This document shows positions 32,532 to 45,720 of a DNA stretch of 64,000 nt, one piece after another. How positions within the stretch are numbered: the first letter of the stretch is position 1; each line of letters begins with the position of its first letter. The translations under genes and the position numbers were made by a program. The notes beneath the pieces were generated by a model. It ran no database searches and was not told the DNA's origin. It was given only the letters and a program-made list of their open reading frames with translations. The DNA is from Cocos nucifera (lineage: Eukaryota; Streptophyta; Magnoliopsida; Arecales; Arecaceae), in contig QRFJ01000747.1 in assembly GCA_006176705.1 (NCBI GenBank), positions 248,001-312,000 of the forward strand, in the 5' to 3' direction.

Positions 32532-34451
32532 GAGAATAACTGTTGCCAGCCGTAATTTTTGTAGAATGTTTCTTTCCAGTATTAACCACATGGTCTATTT
32601 CAATATTCCGTTTGTCTCTCAATATCTCCCAAAAAAAACTGTATACATTTCCACAAACAGTTGCTATGCGGTAGAAAATAATTAGTCTACATAAAATAAA
32701 ACATGACCGGTAAAAGGTGAGATTGAGAAAGATTTAAGATTCGTTGGTGGTGATTGAGAAGAGGTGCTCGACCATTTTAACGCCATATTCTAATGAGAGA
32801 GAAATTTAACATGCGTCATTAAATCTCACGGCGTCTTAATCTCGTCATTAGCTTTAAGAAGACATCCGGTTTGGTCATTAAATGCTTTGAGAAGGAAATT
32901 CTAATGAAAAGCCGTTGGATCCACCGCGTGTTAAATCCCGTCATTTTCTTTACGAAGAAATCGCTTTGGGTCATTAAATGCTTTGAGAAGGGGGTTCTAA
33001 AAGCAATTGGATCTGCCTTGTTCCACGCGGAGATAATCAAGATATGCACAGCACGGTGCGGCACCGTGCAAAAATTGCACCGCAGAGGATCCGCACCTCC
33101 TGCAGAGTTTCGGCGGTCAGATTCAGAGTTTTGTAAACGGTGTCTCCATGATCTGTTTGAGATATTGAGAGACAGAAACGGAATGATGTTAGTAGCATAA
33201 GTGTAATTCACTTATTTAATTCTAATGAGCCTTTGCCTGTTGGTGCCAAGGGGAACTAAGTTTGCCCTCGTCAACGGCAATGGATGTCCATCCCACTTCC
33301 GAGACCTCCCCTGATTTCGCTTCCGAGGGGGAAGGCATTTTCTCGCTGGAGGGCGCATCCTTCCTCAATTATTTCTTAAAAGTAACACGTCCGAATTATT
33401 TGTATCATGGGAGTACCTTGGAGAAGGTGGATCAACTGAAAAATTAGCCAACTCCGCCATCCCCGATTACCCCTTCGAACACCAGGGAAAAGGCCCACGG
33501 CTAGCAAAGAACGTTTGGACTTGACAATACCTACTCTTGTTGTAAAGAAAATGATAATTTCTATCCAATATGTTAAGATCTACCAAATGGTTGCAAGAAA
33601 TTTCCTTCCGCTCCATACATGTGATAGAACATAAACGGGGTTTTCTGAAGGGATTCCAGGGTGATTTCTGAAAAAGTACAGCGTGCTTAGGAGAGAGAAG
33701 AAACGACCAATCATGAACTCCTTTAACAAATAGGAAAACTTTAAAAGGATTAGAGGCACAAGCGCGGAACGGCGGGCTCAGTAGAAAAAAAGATAGAAAA
33801 TCTTGGACCATGATGGCTGAAGGTATCATGCAGATGGACTGAGAGATACTCAACAAGCAACGTAAGAGGTAGCCCAATTCCCATAGGTTGACATGAAGGT
33901 CGATGTTTTACCAAAGAACTAGAGGAGACAAGACATGTAATGCACCATTGACTTGCGTACGAGGAAGTGTATGTTGTCCATCAAATGACTTTATCATCTT
34001 AAGATTCAAATGCAAGGCCTGAGCACCCTCATCCGCACCAGAAAATAGATGCGTACAAGGAACAACCAATTCATTCACGTAAAACATTGGTGTTGTTTAA
34101 AAAAAATAAAAAAAATTCAGACAGACAAATTGGTCATTCCCCAAAATCCATTCCGTAGTCAAACAACTGAATCTTCATGTAATGTTTATCAGAGGCCGTC
34201 GTCAACTTATACAGGAAAACTTATTGGGGATTTGTTCATTTTAGTTTACAAGAAGCCGCTTCCAATCTAGTTGCTGATGGGTGACCAACAAAAACCCATT
34301 GATGAGCTTCAATGAAGGAATTGCTATCAAAATTTTCATAGTTAAACAATGGCAGCTATTTGGAAAGAATAACTAAAAACTCATCAGAACTCCAAAATTA
34401 TAACCAATATAATGCATGATCCCAAATTACTTTCAAATTTTCAACCGTCAG
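32532..34451. other. Intergenic region 3' of uL3m, with a block shared with 62.1-62.7 kb
   Basis: 32630-32700 and 32790-33015 resemble 62128-62200 and 62500-62665 (for example TCATTAAATGCTTTGAGAAG, GAAGAAATCGCTTTGG, AAAAGCCGTTGGATC). Within this copy a ~125-bp unit ending TCATTAAATGCTTTGAGAAG is repeated twice. A 19-bp near-perfect palindrome lies at 33051-33069. Two open frames, 33262-33447 (+, 61 codons) and 33467-33877 (-, 136 codons), match nothing I know. The last few hundred bases are probably uL3m 3' UTR. Confidence 0.5.
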
Positions 34452-37400
34452 CTAATCTGCTGCCATGAAAGGATCAACATCCCCAAGATCAGCCACCAGC
34501 GGTTCCACCTCTGATGTTTCCTCACCTTCTGGAATAAAATAGGTCGGAAATGGGAGCTGGGAGATGTCCGGCTTCTTGTATACAGCATCTTTAATGAAAA
34601 CAAAGTTTCCTTCAGCACCTGGAACCTGCAAAATCCAGTAGATAAATGACACTCTGGATGGGCTACGTCCACATAACATCCCCTCCAAAAAACTATTGCT
34701 ATTTGACCAGCAGATATGCGTGTGGAGATCATACCTGGCCTTTAACCCACATTAAATTTCTTGCAGGTTCAATTTTGTAGACCCACACATTTTTAACTGT
34801 GCATTGCTTGCCACCCATTCGCCCAGGCATTTTCTTCCCTTTAAAAACCTATTTAAGCATCATAAAGTGAGTTCTTTACCCCACTCCTATCACAGGTGTG
34901 TTAACTAAAGCACGCTTGACAGAAAATTATGGGGGCAACATAGGCTGAATCAACTTTTCATGGTGTTAACAGCCAATTCTCAATAACAATAGCAGGTTTC
35001 TAAAGTAGTTCACAAAGCATTGCTGGCAGAACATGGACAATTATCATCCACATTTCAAGTGAAAGCCAAAAGCACCAAAGTAATGGTAACGCATGAAGCA
35101 AAGTGCATCTTATATACACCATGAATATGAATCAACTTTGTGTGATATGATGTTATAGGATCAAGATTGATTTTTGAAAAAGCATTACGATGGGGTCTCA
35201 TGAAATGAGGGATTCCTTCTGTATTAAAAATTTAAAAATTAAAAATTAAAAAAAAAAAAGAAGAGAGAGAGAAGAAAAAAGGAAGAGAGAGACAGAGAGG
35301 AGGGATACCTTGGTCCGAAAGAACCCCACCCACAGACAAATGGCAACCCAGTCACCTTGATAATCTTACTCAAAGAAATCTACCTGACTTCCACGGTGCA
35401 ATGTCCGAATGGAATAAGAATCAGGCTCAGCCAAAACTGCCACCGTGTGGTCACCATTCTAGACTTTGAGGTAGTTAATGGAGTTCGTTAACTGCTTTAA
35501 TACAGGGTCCTGCCAGAAGGTTGAAATGGTTTGATGGTGCATCTTCCCTAGAATTATAAGGCCTAAAGGATCAGCTAATTTGCCTTAAACAAGGGTCAAC
35601 TCCCATATGAGCAGTGCTTTTTCAACAGACGACACGGCCAAAGTTGAAGCAACGGTGGGCACTCTAAAATTTAATATCCTATTTCATTGTCCATGCTCCT
35701 CAGCTGGGAGTCAATTGAGGGCAGATCAAGCTAATCATGTATCGATCATTTCAGGCTCCAACACTGACCATACATGAATAAGCTAATCAGGGGAACTTCA
35801 TGAGATAGGGATGATGTTTATATGACAGATGTAAAGAGGCCAAAAGGGTGTGGGGTGCTACCCACAAAGCTCTAAAGATCACAACTTTTGGTTGGAAGCA
35901 GCCACTTAGATTTAGTGAAGGCTAAAGCGGGGCTATATTGGTAGGCCGTTGCACAATTAAGTACTACATCAATCTCTGCTTTATGTACAACAAACAAAAC
36001 AATGCCCTACACAATAATGGGTACTCATCTCTAATGAAGTTTATGTCCACTAACTTTATACTTTTCTTGGATGAGTCTAATGATCCTGTCAGCAGCATGA
36101 AACCAATTTGAGCATAGAAAGATGCACAATTGGTATTACCATCTCACCCGTCATATAATCATGCCTATAGCTAAAGGTGTAAGCATTAACTCATTGCAGT
36201 TCCTTGAAGCAGTGAAAGATAAAATTCTTAAGATATTTTTTAATACTATTTGGTCCTTCATGTACAACCTTTGGTGCTCATACACCTTCTGAAAAATGTG
36301 CTAATATTTACTTGCATAGCTCTAAGAACAGATAAGAGCACGGGTCGGGCAAGGTAAGTACAGAATAGTACATGCATGCCAGTGCCTTACTGGCATGCAA
36401 CAAAAGCTTGGTACAGTGTTTGCATAACACTGGTTCAGCACAGCACCGCTCCACCATACTAAAAAGTACCAGTGACAGGCTGCCATAGCCGTGGTACGCA
36501 ATGCCTCAATCTTGGCTCTAAGAAAATTCACAAACAAGTTGAACAAAGCACATATCTAGGAATTAAAGCACTGTAGAGCAAGTCCAGTTGTATGCTAATC
36601 ATCTTTAAATTTGAAGAACTTTTATGAAGCTTCATATTTAAACTTTCTTTTGCTAAGCTTGCACATAACTTGTTTAATAGAATATCAACAGCTTTTAGAA
36701 CCGTTCTATAAGACAACAATATTGTGTTCACTTTGAACACATACTTCAACATAAACTATGTTTAAGAGCTTGACATCAAGAAGCATCTTTTGGATGAGTT
36801 TATAAAATCATTTTCGAAAGTCCAAGCAGAACCTTGTTGTACTATTTGCTGCTGAGCATTCAAATTGCTATATCAGTAGTAGCGAGCAAATAAACAAACA
36901 AATATCTAACAGCGTTCACATTTAATTCAAGCAAAAATGAATGATACAGTACCAACATGCAAAACATTTGGATCTTTACTTTACTGAATAAATACCTTTC
37001 CAGGAGCATCTCTTTGACCTGTGGAGCCAATACTTCGATGCGATAATGATGCACCATGTGATGCAGGCATTCCAGCAAAGCCCCACCTTTTCATCCCACC
37101 CTATTGATTAGGGGAAAAAAACGAGCAGACCAAAGTTTAGTGAAAGAGATATATACTGCTGGACAGACCAAAAGAGAAGGAAGAAAAGGAAAAGGAATAC
37201 CAAGTAAGGATCATTTCATAATAAAAGTAATTCATGATTTAAAAAAATTATATTCAAGAAAAGCATCCAAACAAACAGAATTTATGCAGGGATTTGACCC
37301 TTTCAATCAGCCAAGAAATTTAAAACTTGAAAAGACTCAGGCATATCATGTAGATAGCAGGCATTTCTGGTACTACTAAATGGTTGAAGGTTGAAACAGC

Positions 37401-40400
37401 AGTGTGCAGCATAAATGTAAAATCTCCTCTTATGATGTGTATCTTAGTTGATAAGAAAAGAGCAATAGATGGACAAGCAGCCTACAGGAAAAGATGAATG
37501 AAAAATGACACTAATAATTTGCTTGTAGATGAATGAACTACCTAAATTTTTTCTGCATATCCTGGAAAGTATACCTGATATGAAGATCAGATGGTTCTTG
37601 AACATAATCATATCAGAGCCATGCATAAGCCAGTGGATATCTAAAAACAGCATTCTACTAAATTCTAGAACATGAACTCTAAGGATGATCCCTTACAAGT
37701 GTCAGATTGTGAATGCTTTAGTTCACCGTACAAATCCCCTAGCATTGTCCAACTCCAACACCTTCCTATCTTATCTCTATAATTAATTTTAGTCAGAGAC
37801 TCAGTATTCATTTTGCAGAACTGGGTCCAAATACTTATGGTACCCTTGGCGAAACAGCCACAGCACTTCTGGCCAAAGTTATTCGACATTGCTCGGGGCA
37901 AAATCAAGCCATACCACAATTTAAGCTGAAGCAAATATAAACTTACCAAATACTGATACTATTGTAACTTATGCACTCTTATTTGCCCTTAAAATGCACG
38001 AAGGACTTACAGTACTCCTCCCTCCCTCTCTCTTAGATATAGCTGCTTTCCATCAGAATTCCATTTATCTATTCTGGTATACGGTTATATTCTTAAGATC
38101 CTTATTTAAACTTATACTCTATTGACATGCTGCTAGTATCCAAAAAACTGAAAATGCAACAAACGGATGGTCAAGTAAAATATGTTCATAATTTTGCAAA
38201 AAATATGGTTTGATCATTCAAATTAGTTGGCAGCATCTATTAGATTTTTGGAAATAAAAAATCATAAAAAAATTAACTTAAAGGCACATTCTAGACGGCT
38301 AAGGAGTGTTCATATTAGCAAAGTCTCTATTCACACCAATAGCAAGGTTCAAAAATAACCAACTGAAATAAATTTAACCCAAAAGCATGATTGCATCATA
38401 GTAGAGTCTTCTTAGTTTAGATCGATTGTTGGGGCAAACTAAGTTAAATATGGGAAATTTCATCACACAGCAACAAAAAATAAGATTTCTTTTTGTTTAT
38501 ATATACATTCTTTCTGAATATGTCATAGATCCATAGCATGGTAATTTGGGTACAAGTTCCATAAACCATGTATGGAGATTTCATATGTCTTTAAGAATAA
38601 CTCAAGAGTCAAGACTCTGCAATCTGTGTAACTTAAAAGAACAAAGTTCATTGGGACGTATTTCAATTTTGCAACACATGCAATCACTAACCCATTACAA
38701 GTAACGATGAAAGATTGATAGATAATTCTGAAGAAAGCAAAAAAAAAAAGTGCGGAAGCATAGTCACTGCAAAGGAAAAGGTCTCTGATTCCATTAAGCA
38801 GATGCAAAGGAAGCACAAATATAAAACAAGGAATTCAACTACAAAAGGACTGCAAGGAACAAATATATAATGTACCCAAAAATTGTCTTCTAGGAATGTC
38901 CGCTAATGAGGAGTTTTAGTTGACAGATAGAAGTCCAAGATTGTGATGCATCTCTACTGCATATCCCCTAACCCACCAGACAATCATGGAAACATTATCT
39001 TTTCTCCCAGCATAATTTCACAAAGATAAGCATGGCATATCATCTCCTTGACACATCACCTCCTGGAAGTTTGGTTTCAAAGGATACCGTCATTCAGATG
39101 CTGGACAGAGAAATAAGCTTGGACATTTTGGACAGCATTAGACCACTCAAAGAGATGGATCCAGCGTGCTTAACAGCACTTCTTTGATGCCTATGCAAGA
39201 AATAAAAATGGGACCAAAGTCACCTCTGTCTGGCTCTCCTCGATCTTCCACCAAAAATTCCTTACAGCCGATAACCTAGCAGATGAATGAAAACCTAAAG
39301 CCCATTGTTTCCTTTCAGCACCAAAGCCCACAACAGAGCCCATCCATTCCATACAAATATTGAGAAGAGCAGTGTCAACAAAATAAGATGTCTTATGAAT
39401 CAAATCCTTACAATAAAATTATTGTTTCTTAATTCTATAACAACCACACAGTTGTGCACAACGTAATCACATATATGTTCTAACCAAAAACTTTTTAACC
39501 CAGCTAAATCCAACCTCTGTAACATGTTTTTACAAATTCTTTCATCAACTTCACCTTAGGAATAGCAGTAACCTGCTGGAAAAGCTGACCTGTGCACACA
39601 GCCTGAAATAGAACTAGATCTTTACATTTATGATTTGACACTAACATGCATGCTAACCATACTGCCTAGACCATACAAGATGAAGTAATATTAGGCATAT
39701 AATGCATAAACAAATGATGGGCTCATAAAATTCTTCATCCTTGAAAATTATTTGCAATGTCATTAAGTTACACTCCTCGGTCCCAATTAAGCCTGCTAGA
39801 GAAGGTTGAACTCTCTTCTTTGAACAAAATGGCTTGGAAAATTAAGTCATCTCCAGACAATTCTTTTTTCATCCCTGAACCCCTTACATCATAACCCATT
39901 ACAAACTTGCAGATTTAAACTCTTAGATCTTAAAATATCCCATTCCTTTCTAGCATCAAAATCTGTATCTCGACTAACAAGAAAAAAATGTCTATTCAAA
40001 ACAAAATCTCTCTCTCCATTTGAAGGTTGCATTTAATTCTTCCAGACTCAAGAACACCAAGCAAAACACTTCAAAGTTTGTCATGACAGACTCATGATAA
40101 CTAGATTAACAACATAAACTCCCCCAAGAAAAAGCTTTCCCTAATAGCTAAACAGAGATCAACCTCTTGACATTTGGGCCTCCTCTTCCATTCCCAATTT
40201 TGACCAGCTCAGACCTAAAATAACCTATATTGTTTCTTGACCTTGCTCTCCTCTCAAATTTTACATATGGAATTCTTGTTATAGCTAACCATTATTAAGA
40301 TGAACTTCAAAAGCACAGCAACATGATTACAATTTCTCCAATTTCTATAAATGGTTGGCCACAAAGCATTAACATCATATTAATGAACAAGTAATAGAAT

Positions 40401-43400
40401 CAATTCCTTGCAAATATTGATATCCATACCTAGATCCTCTTGTTTGTATTTTCTAAGAATGATTTGAAAACTAATACAAAACGGGTCTCCATTCAATGTC
40501 CATCTCTAACATCAAAACAATAATCAAATAACAAGCAAAGTGAAAAAAGCAACAATGATGCAATTCTTTATCAACAAAGTCCAACTATCCCCTGGTCCCA
40601 ACAATTCTGACAACAGACAAAAAGTAAACACTAATATTATAAAACCTTTACAAACTAACTTCAAAAACAGTGTTATAAACTCTTGCTTACATTCTGCATG
40701 GGCATATTTATTGCTTGTTCATAATATGTCAGTTAAAACACACCCCAAATAAAGAATTATTTATTTCCAGGATTTCTGAGATTACTATTTCATGATTATG
40801 ACAACCAAGTCCAGAGTCTTACAGATCTAAAGGCTTAAATTCAATGTGACTCTTCAGTCTCTTAAATAGATCCTACTGCAATAGCAATCCAAGAAGATAA
40901 ACCATACATTAACCTTAATTAACATTACACAACTTCTAGGCTTCCTGAATGCAGAGATGGATTGTTTGATTATTCATACATATAGACAAGAAAAGCAATT
41001 TTCTTAAATTTAAGGACCTAAGTTGTCAATTTGGTTCCAAAATAGTGGTCCTTCATGTGCCCTGCTCGATCTAGAATTATAAACAAGATCAAGATAAATA
41101 ATTTATGAATTTCAACAAAAATATTTTTTACGTTTTCCATATACATGCAACGAAGTATTTATATGATGTTTTAATGTTTATTTAATGTTTTTTTTTTTTT
41201 TTATCAATGGCTGGAATAATTTCATCGTGAAGATGATAGGAAGTAAATAGGATTTAATATGACAAACATACAAAAAAGGAAGTTAGGAATTCAAACATAA
41301 GACAAAAGTTTGGAAAGCATTTTATAGGACAATAATAATTTAAAATATACTCCATATAGGATAAAATTCTGAAAATAAGCTGACTAGAAAGTTAAGGACA
41401 AAACAAACATCTAAAACTCAACTAACTCAAGATTATCATTTCTTAGAATTAAATCACATCATAAACAGTGGTATAAAAGGTAGAACAGATAGCTGCCTTA
41501 GACAAGAATGCCTATTCGCTGAACTTAATGTTTTTATCTTGTTTGAACATGCAAGGATGAGACTGGTTGCAACCTATAAGTTAGTACTAGATGTAGACAA
41601 ATTGTTACTCCCCATTGACTTACCACATCTTCACTGATATATGCTAATGAAACATCTAAGCCTCAGCTAACTCAAGATTACCATTTCTTTGGATTAAGCA
41701 AGAATGCCTAAGCACTGAACATAATGCTTTTTATCCTGTTCGAACATGCAAGGATCAGATTTGTTATAACTCATACTTTTAGTATTAGATGTAAACAAAT
41801 TCGTACATCCCACTTACTTACCACATATTCATTGATAATGTCATCATGAAACATCTAAACAAATGATGAATCCGAGATAACCATTTCCTGGGATTAAATC
41901 ACATTTCATAAATAGTACTGTAAAGGGTAGAATATATAGCTGCCTTAGACAAGAAACCTAAGTGCCGAACTTACTGCTTTTTATCCTGTTGGAAATGCAA
42001 GGATGAGATTGGTTATAAGCTAGTATTAGATGCAGACAAGATTGGTAATTCCCACCGACTGACCACATCTTCTCTGGTATGTTATAGTGAACATCTAAAC
42101 CTCTACAAACTCAAAGATTATCTTTCCTTGGGATTAAATTAGATCTCATAAACAGCACTGAAAAGGTACAATAGGTAGCTGCCTTGGACAAGAATCCGTA
42201 AGTGCCGAACTTAATGTTTTTTATCTTGTTTGAACATGCAATGATGAGATTGGGTCGAACTTATAAGTTAATATTAGATGTAAACAAAATGGTACTTCCC
42301 ACTGACTGACCATGTCTTCAATTGATATGTTATAAGGAGTTTCATTCTTTGAATAGTACCTAGTTTTATAATGTTCTTCTAATATTTACTATCTTCAAAT
42401 TCTTTCTATTGTCTTTTTTGGGTTGTCTTGAACTCTGGACTCCCGATGGCATATGAGCCTAGCACCTGGGTGCTGTGCAGGACCACGGTTAACCGTCTAA
42501 CAACTAGCATCTTTTCAGACATAAGTCATTAGGCATCCATTTCTCCATGTTCTTCAAAATCATCTCAAAGAAAGACATGCAGACTAAACTATAATATGTA
42601 GAAATACAACCATTCTGAAATTAATGAGTGGGAACTTCTCACAGTTATAAACATAATATTTTGACAATAACATAAAGAAAAACTTAATGCTTCTGGTAGA
42701 AATAAAAGAAAAAGAATAAGATGAAGATGCACCCATGTGATGTTAGATGATTGTTACATACCTTAGCCACTTAAAAGTAACTCTGACAAATATGATGAGC
42801 AAAACAATGTGAAACTTTATTTTGATAAAGTTATAGGCAGTTTTGCTCTCATAAAATTAAGACAGCACACATATCTCTGATGGCAGGGCTTTAAAGAGGA
42901 TCTGTGCAAATAAAATCCAAATGAAATGAAGTAAAAGTTGGTGTTGGTCACAATAAACTTGAGGCCACAAGGAGGATTGGGGGCTTTATCAATCAAGCAC
43001 AAGATCAATGAACTAAACCCAAACTTTTAGGTCCAATGCAAAGATCCCAAACTATTTGGATATGAGTTCAGACATTCCAAGACGACGCCTTTAAGTCATT
43101 GCAAAGGCGAGAAAAAATTATTTGGGAAAGATCTATCAGTTGATGATTTCAAACATGATAATAATGAATGATCAATCAGCATAATAAAATTGAATCCAAG
43201 GAGACAGAAAATTTGAGTTTGGATGTCAAATAATAGATTAATTTTAGCTAACCAACTGCATTGGACATACTTGTGATTTTTGAGATTAGGCATTTACTAG
43301 GATAAAATATCTGATAAAAAACAAAGAAATTTGTTTTTGCAGAGTAGTAAATGGCATTAAATAAACCAAAGTGGTCCAACAAGAGCATGTATAAAGAAAG

Positions 43401-44823
43401 TGATTATGGTGCACTGGAATCTGCTTCTAGAATCATAGGGATGGTAGATTCCTCTGAAGTGCACTCATTTTCATTTAAGACTCATCAACAATTAAAATCT
43501 CCATCTACTAGATCACCAATCTCCTTTTATGTGTACTTACATATAGCTCCGATGAACGTATGATCTATGTCCCACCAGCTAATCCAATAACCGAAATCTC
43601 TGTAATGGTTTGTTTTCCATAATTAACAGGGCTGAAGAAACTCACAAGGCATATTGGTCCTTGTTGGAGACTTTTCAATAATAAAAATCGAAATATTTTT
43701 TTATGTTGAAATCCCCTTTCAAATTTGGTTACATATATCTACATTGAACATGAGAACTATGGATTTCCATCATAAAACCCAACAGAATAATGCATGTTAT
43801 AGTCAATAATAACAAATGCTCATGTATAGAGCACAGTACTTCAGATGGCACAACAATGTTGAGCTTAATCACAATATTTAAACACAGAAGAGAATATATT
43901 AACAAGAGGATGCATTTAATAAAAGAAGGGAAAGGCACCAAGTACCTGAAAACCTTTTCCTCTTGTAATGCCTGTGACATCAACATATTGGCCAGGCACA
44001 AAATGACGAACCGTGATGGGAGTACCAACTGGAAGAAGTGCATCCTCTGTCACCGGAAACTCCCTTAGTTTCCTCTTCAAAGGAACTCCCTGAACTCTGA
44101 AGTGGCCCACCTCAGGCTTCGTCAAATGTTTCTCCTTCTTTTGCCCTGCCCCAATCTAGCTACCACCACAGAAAATATCACTCAGAATTCACAACAAAAC
44201 TCACAAAGAAATATATAAAACAAAAAAGTACATCATTACTTCCAGCGCCACATTCTCCCCAAGTTGCCACCCCAATTACAACCAAAAAAAGAATTTTAAT
44301 TAAAATTATAAAAATAGGAGTTGCACCAATATCATCAAGTAAAATATAACTCGAACTCATAGAATCCTATGTCATAGCTCAAGAAAATAGGGGAAAGAAA
44401 ACGAAAAGGAATCCTAAATAAATCCTGAGAGAAGCGAGCACCAAACAAATACCCATCAAAATCAGATCTTTGGTGGCCCTTCGATCATACCTGCAAGGCA
44501 AAGATCCCCTCCTTCTCCACAGTCTTCACCTGGGAGACGATGTTGTCGTCCAACCAAAGCACCGTGATCGGAATCCTAGCGCCCCACTTGTCCCAAAGCG
44601 CGGTCATCCCGCATTTAACGGCGATCGCCCCGGTCCTTCTCGAGTTGGGGCTCATAACCCCGGGCTTCGCCTCGATGACCCGGCCGCCGCCGCCGCTGGG
44701 CTCATATTCGCCAGCGCCAATGAGGGGCTCCGCGCTGAAGCTCTGGTAGAGTGGAAACGGTAGCCGAGGGCCAGTAGAGAGGAGACGGAGGCGAGCGATG
44801 AGGCCTCTGGAGGCGGCGGACAT
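34452..44823 (-). CDS. Mitochondrial large-subunit ribosomal protein uL3m (five exons)
   Basis: Coding exons, all phase 0 with GT-AG introns: 44491-44823, 43946-44155, 36996-37100, 34735-34848, 34452-34625; 311 codons then TAG. uL3 lies near the peptidyl-transferase centre and is an early assembly protein. Residues 1-~35 (MSAASRGLIARLRLLSTGPR...) are basic, Ser-rich and lack acidic residues, as in a mitochondrial targeting peptide. The uL3 signature (F-x6-D-x2-G-x-T-x-G-K-G-x2-G-x3-R) spans exons 2 and 3; GMPASHGASLSHR and the MPGRMGG motif of exon 4 are also bacterial-type L3 landmarks. Exon 5 has a short acidic tail. Introns are 335, 6845, 2147 and 109 bp. The start is the first in-frame ATG, in a GC-rich first exon. 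The plastid paralogue is less likely because the sequence fits the mitochondrial form. The gene looks intact. Confidence 0.93.
36340..36500. repeat. Small repeat in uL3m intron 3
   Basis: A patch with CATGCATGCCAGTGCCTTACTGGCATGC, a near-palindrome, and GGTACAG/AGTACCAG words resembling those at 11590-11760 and 14138-14170. Probably a short non-autonomous DNA transposon remnant. Confidence 0.35.
41400..42350. repeat. Four imperfect tandem repeats in uL3m intron 2
   Basis: Units of roughly 200-250 bp can be anchored at the GACAAGAA(T)..CCTAA..C.GAAC motif near 41501, 41700, 41949 and 42187. Each continues with TTTTTATC.TGTT.GAA.ATGCAA, AGTATTAGATGTA.ACAA, a CC.ACTGACT.ACCA block and AACATCTAAAC. 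Each unit has its own indels, so the array is old. It sits in the 6.8-kb intron and does not reach either splice site. Confidence 0.75.
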
Positions 44824-44843
44824 GGCGGCGGGCGGAGGAGAGC

Positions 44844-44891
44844 TCAGAGAGAGAGGAGAGAGATGTGGGCGGCAAGGGGTGCGGAGGGCAT
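44844..44891 (-). promoter_or_regulatory. Possible upstream ORF in the uL3m leader
   Basis: ATG at 44891 opens a 15-codon frame (MPSAPLAAHISLLSL) ending in TGA at 44846-44844, 20 bases before the uL3m ATG. The leader here is CT-rich (CTCTCCTCTCTCTCTGAGC), typical of plant ribosomal protein genes. It could reduce translation of the main frame, but only if transcription starts upstream of 44891, which the sequence does not settle. Confidence 0.4.
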
Positions 44892-45448
44892 GGCGGTGGT
44901 AGTAGGCGATTTGGGGAAGGATTTTTTGTCGAAGAGAACGAAGACACAGATTGCCGAGAACAGGTAGGGTTTAAGGATCGGAAAGGAAGTGATACGACGG
45001 CGGTCAGTAGGGTTTAGTGGCTCTGCCGGAAGGGTTGTCGAATTGTTGCGTTGTCGAATAAAATTTCTAAATTACCACTACCCTTGAATTAGCTTAGAAA
45101 AGATGTTAAATAGATTTCAATAATTTTCATGAGGTACAATTCTAGCAAGGGCGATGCATGGAAGACATAGAAACATCATTTTAAAAGAAGGTAATGCATA
45201 TAGTATATGAAAGAGATATCAAACAATAGATCACCTTATTTTCTTGAATATTTTATTTTTCTGACTTCCTACGGATGTATTTACGCTTGTTTACTTTAAT
45301 TTAGATTATTTACTAAAAAAAAAAAAAAAAAATCGACTGGCTGAAACCTTCAATGACAGCCATTAGATATGGAGATAAAGCAATGCTCCTCCATCAGGTT
45401 GCTCATCCTAATTATTGGTCCGAAGAAGGTCCAGTTTCCATCAAAGGA

Positions 45449-45720
45449 TTTTTTTTTTTTTTTTTTTTTGGACAGCAATAAGGAGAGCTCTCTCCCCAAT
45501 TTATTAGATGAAGAAGAATTTACAATGAAGAGTTGCAAGGCAAAGGGAGAAAGAGCAGAAAGTACACAAGGTTAAAGTTATAAGATTCCAAACAAGAGAT
45601 GAGGAGAGCACAAGTTATAACACAAAACAACATAATGAAGAGGGCAGGCTTTAAGCCTTCAGATGCTGTAACAAGCTTGTCAAACCATAATACCTAGGCC
45701 TAAACAATCTGGGCGGCGTG
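45449..45720 (-). mobile_element. Possible poly(A) retroposon (LINE or SINE 3' end)
   Basis: Read on the - strand, sequence ending ...CTCTCCTTATTGCTGTCC is followed by a ~22-base A tail (T run at 45449-45471). A pure tail directly after a unique-looking body is what a LINE or SINE leaves. I found no clear target-site duplication and no reverse transcriptase, so the class is uncertain. Confidence 0.35.

Noticed and set aside
44702..44947. 81-codon Pro/Ser-rich frame overlapping uL3m exon 1
   Set aside because: Begins at a GTG and is a shadow of the GC-rich first exon in another frame.
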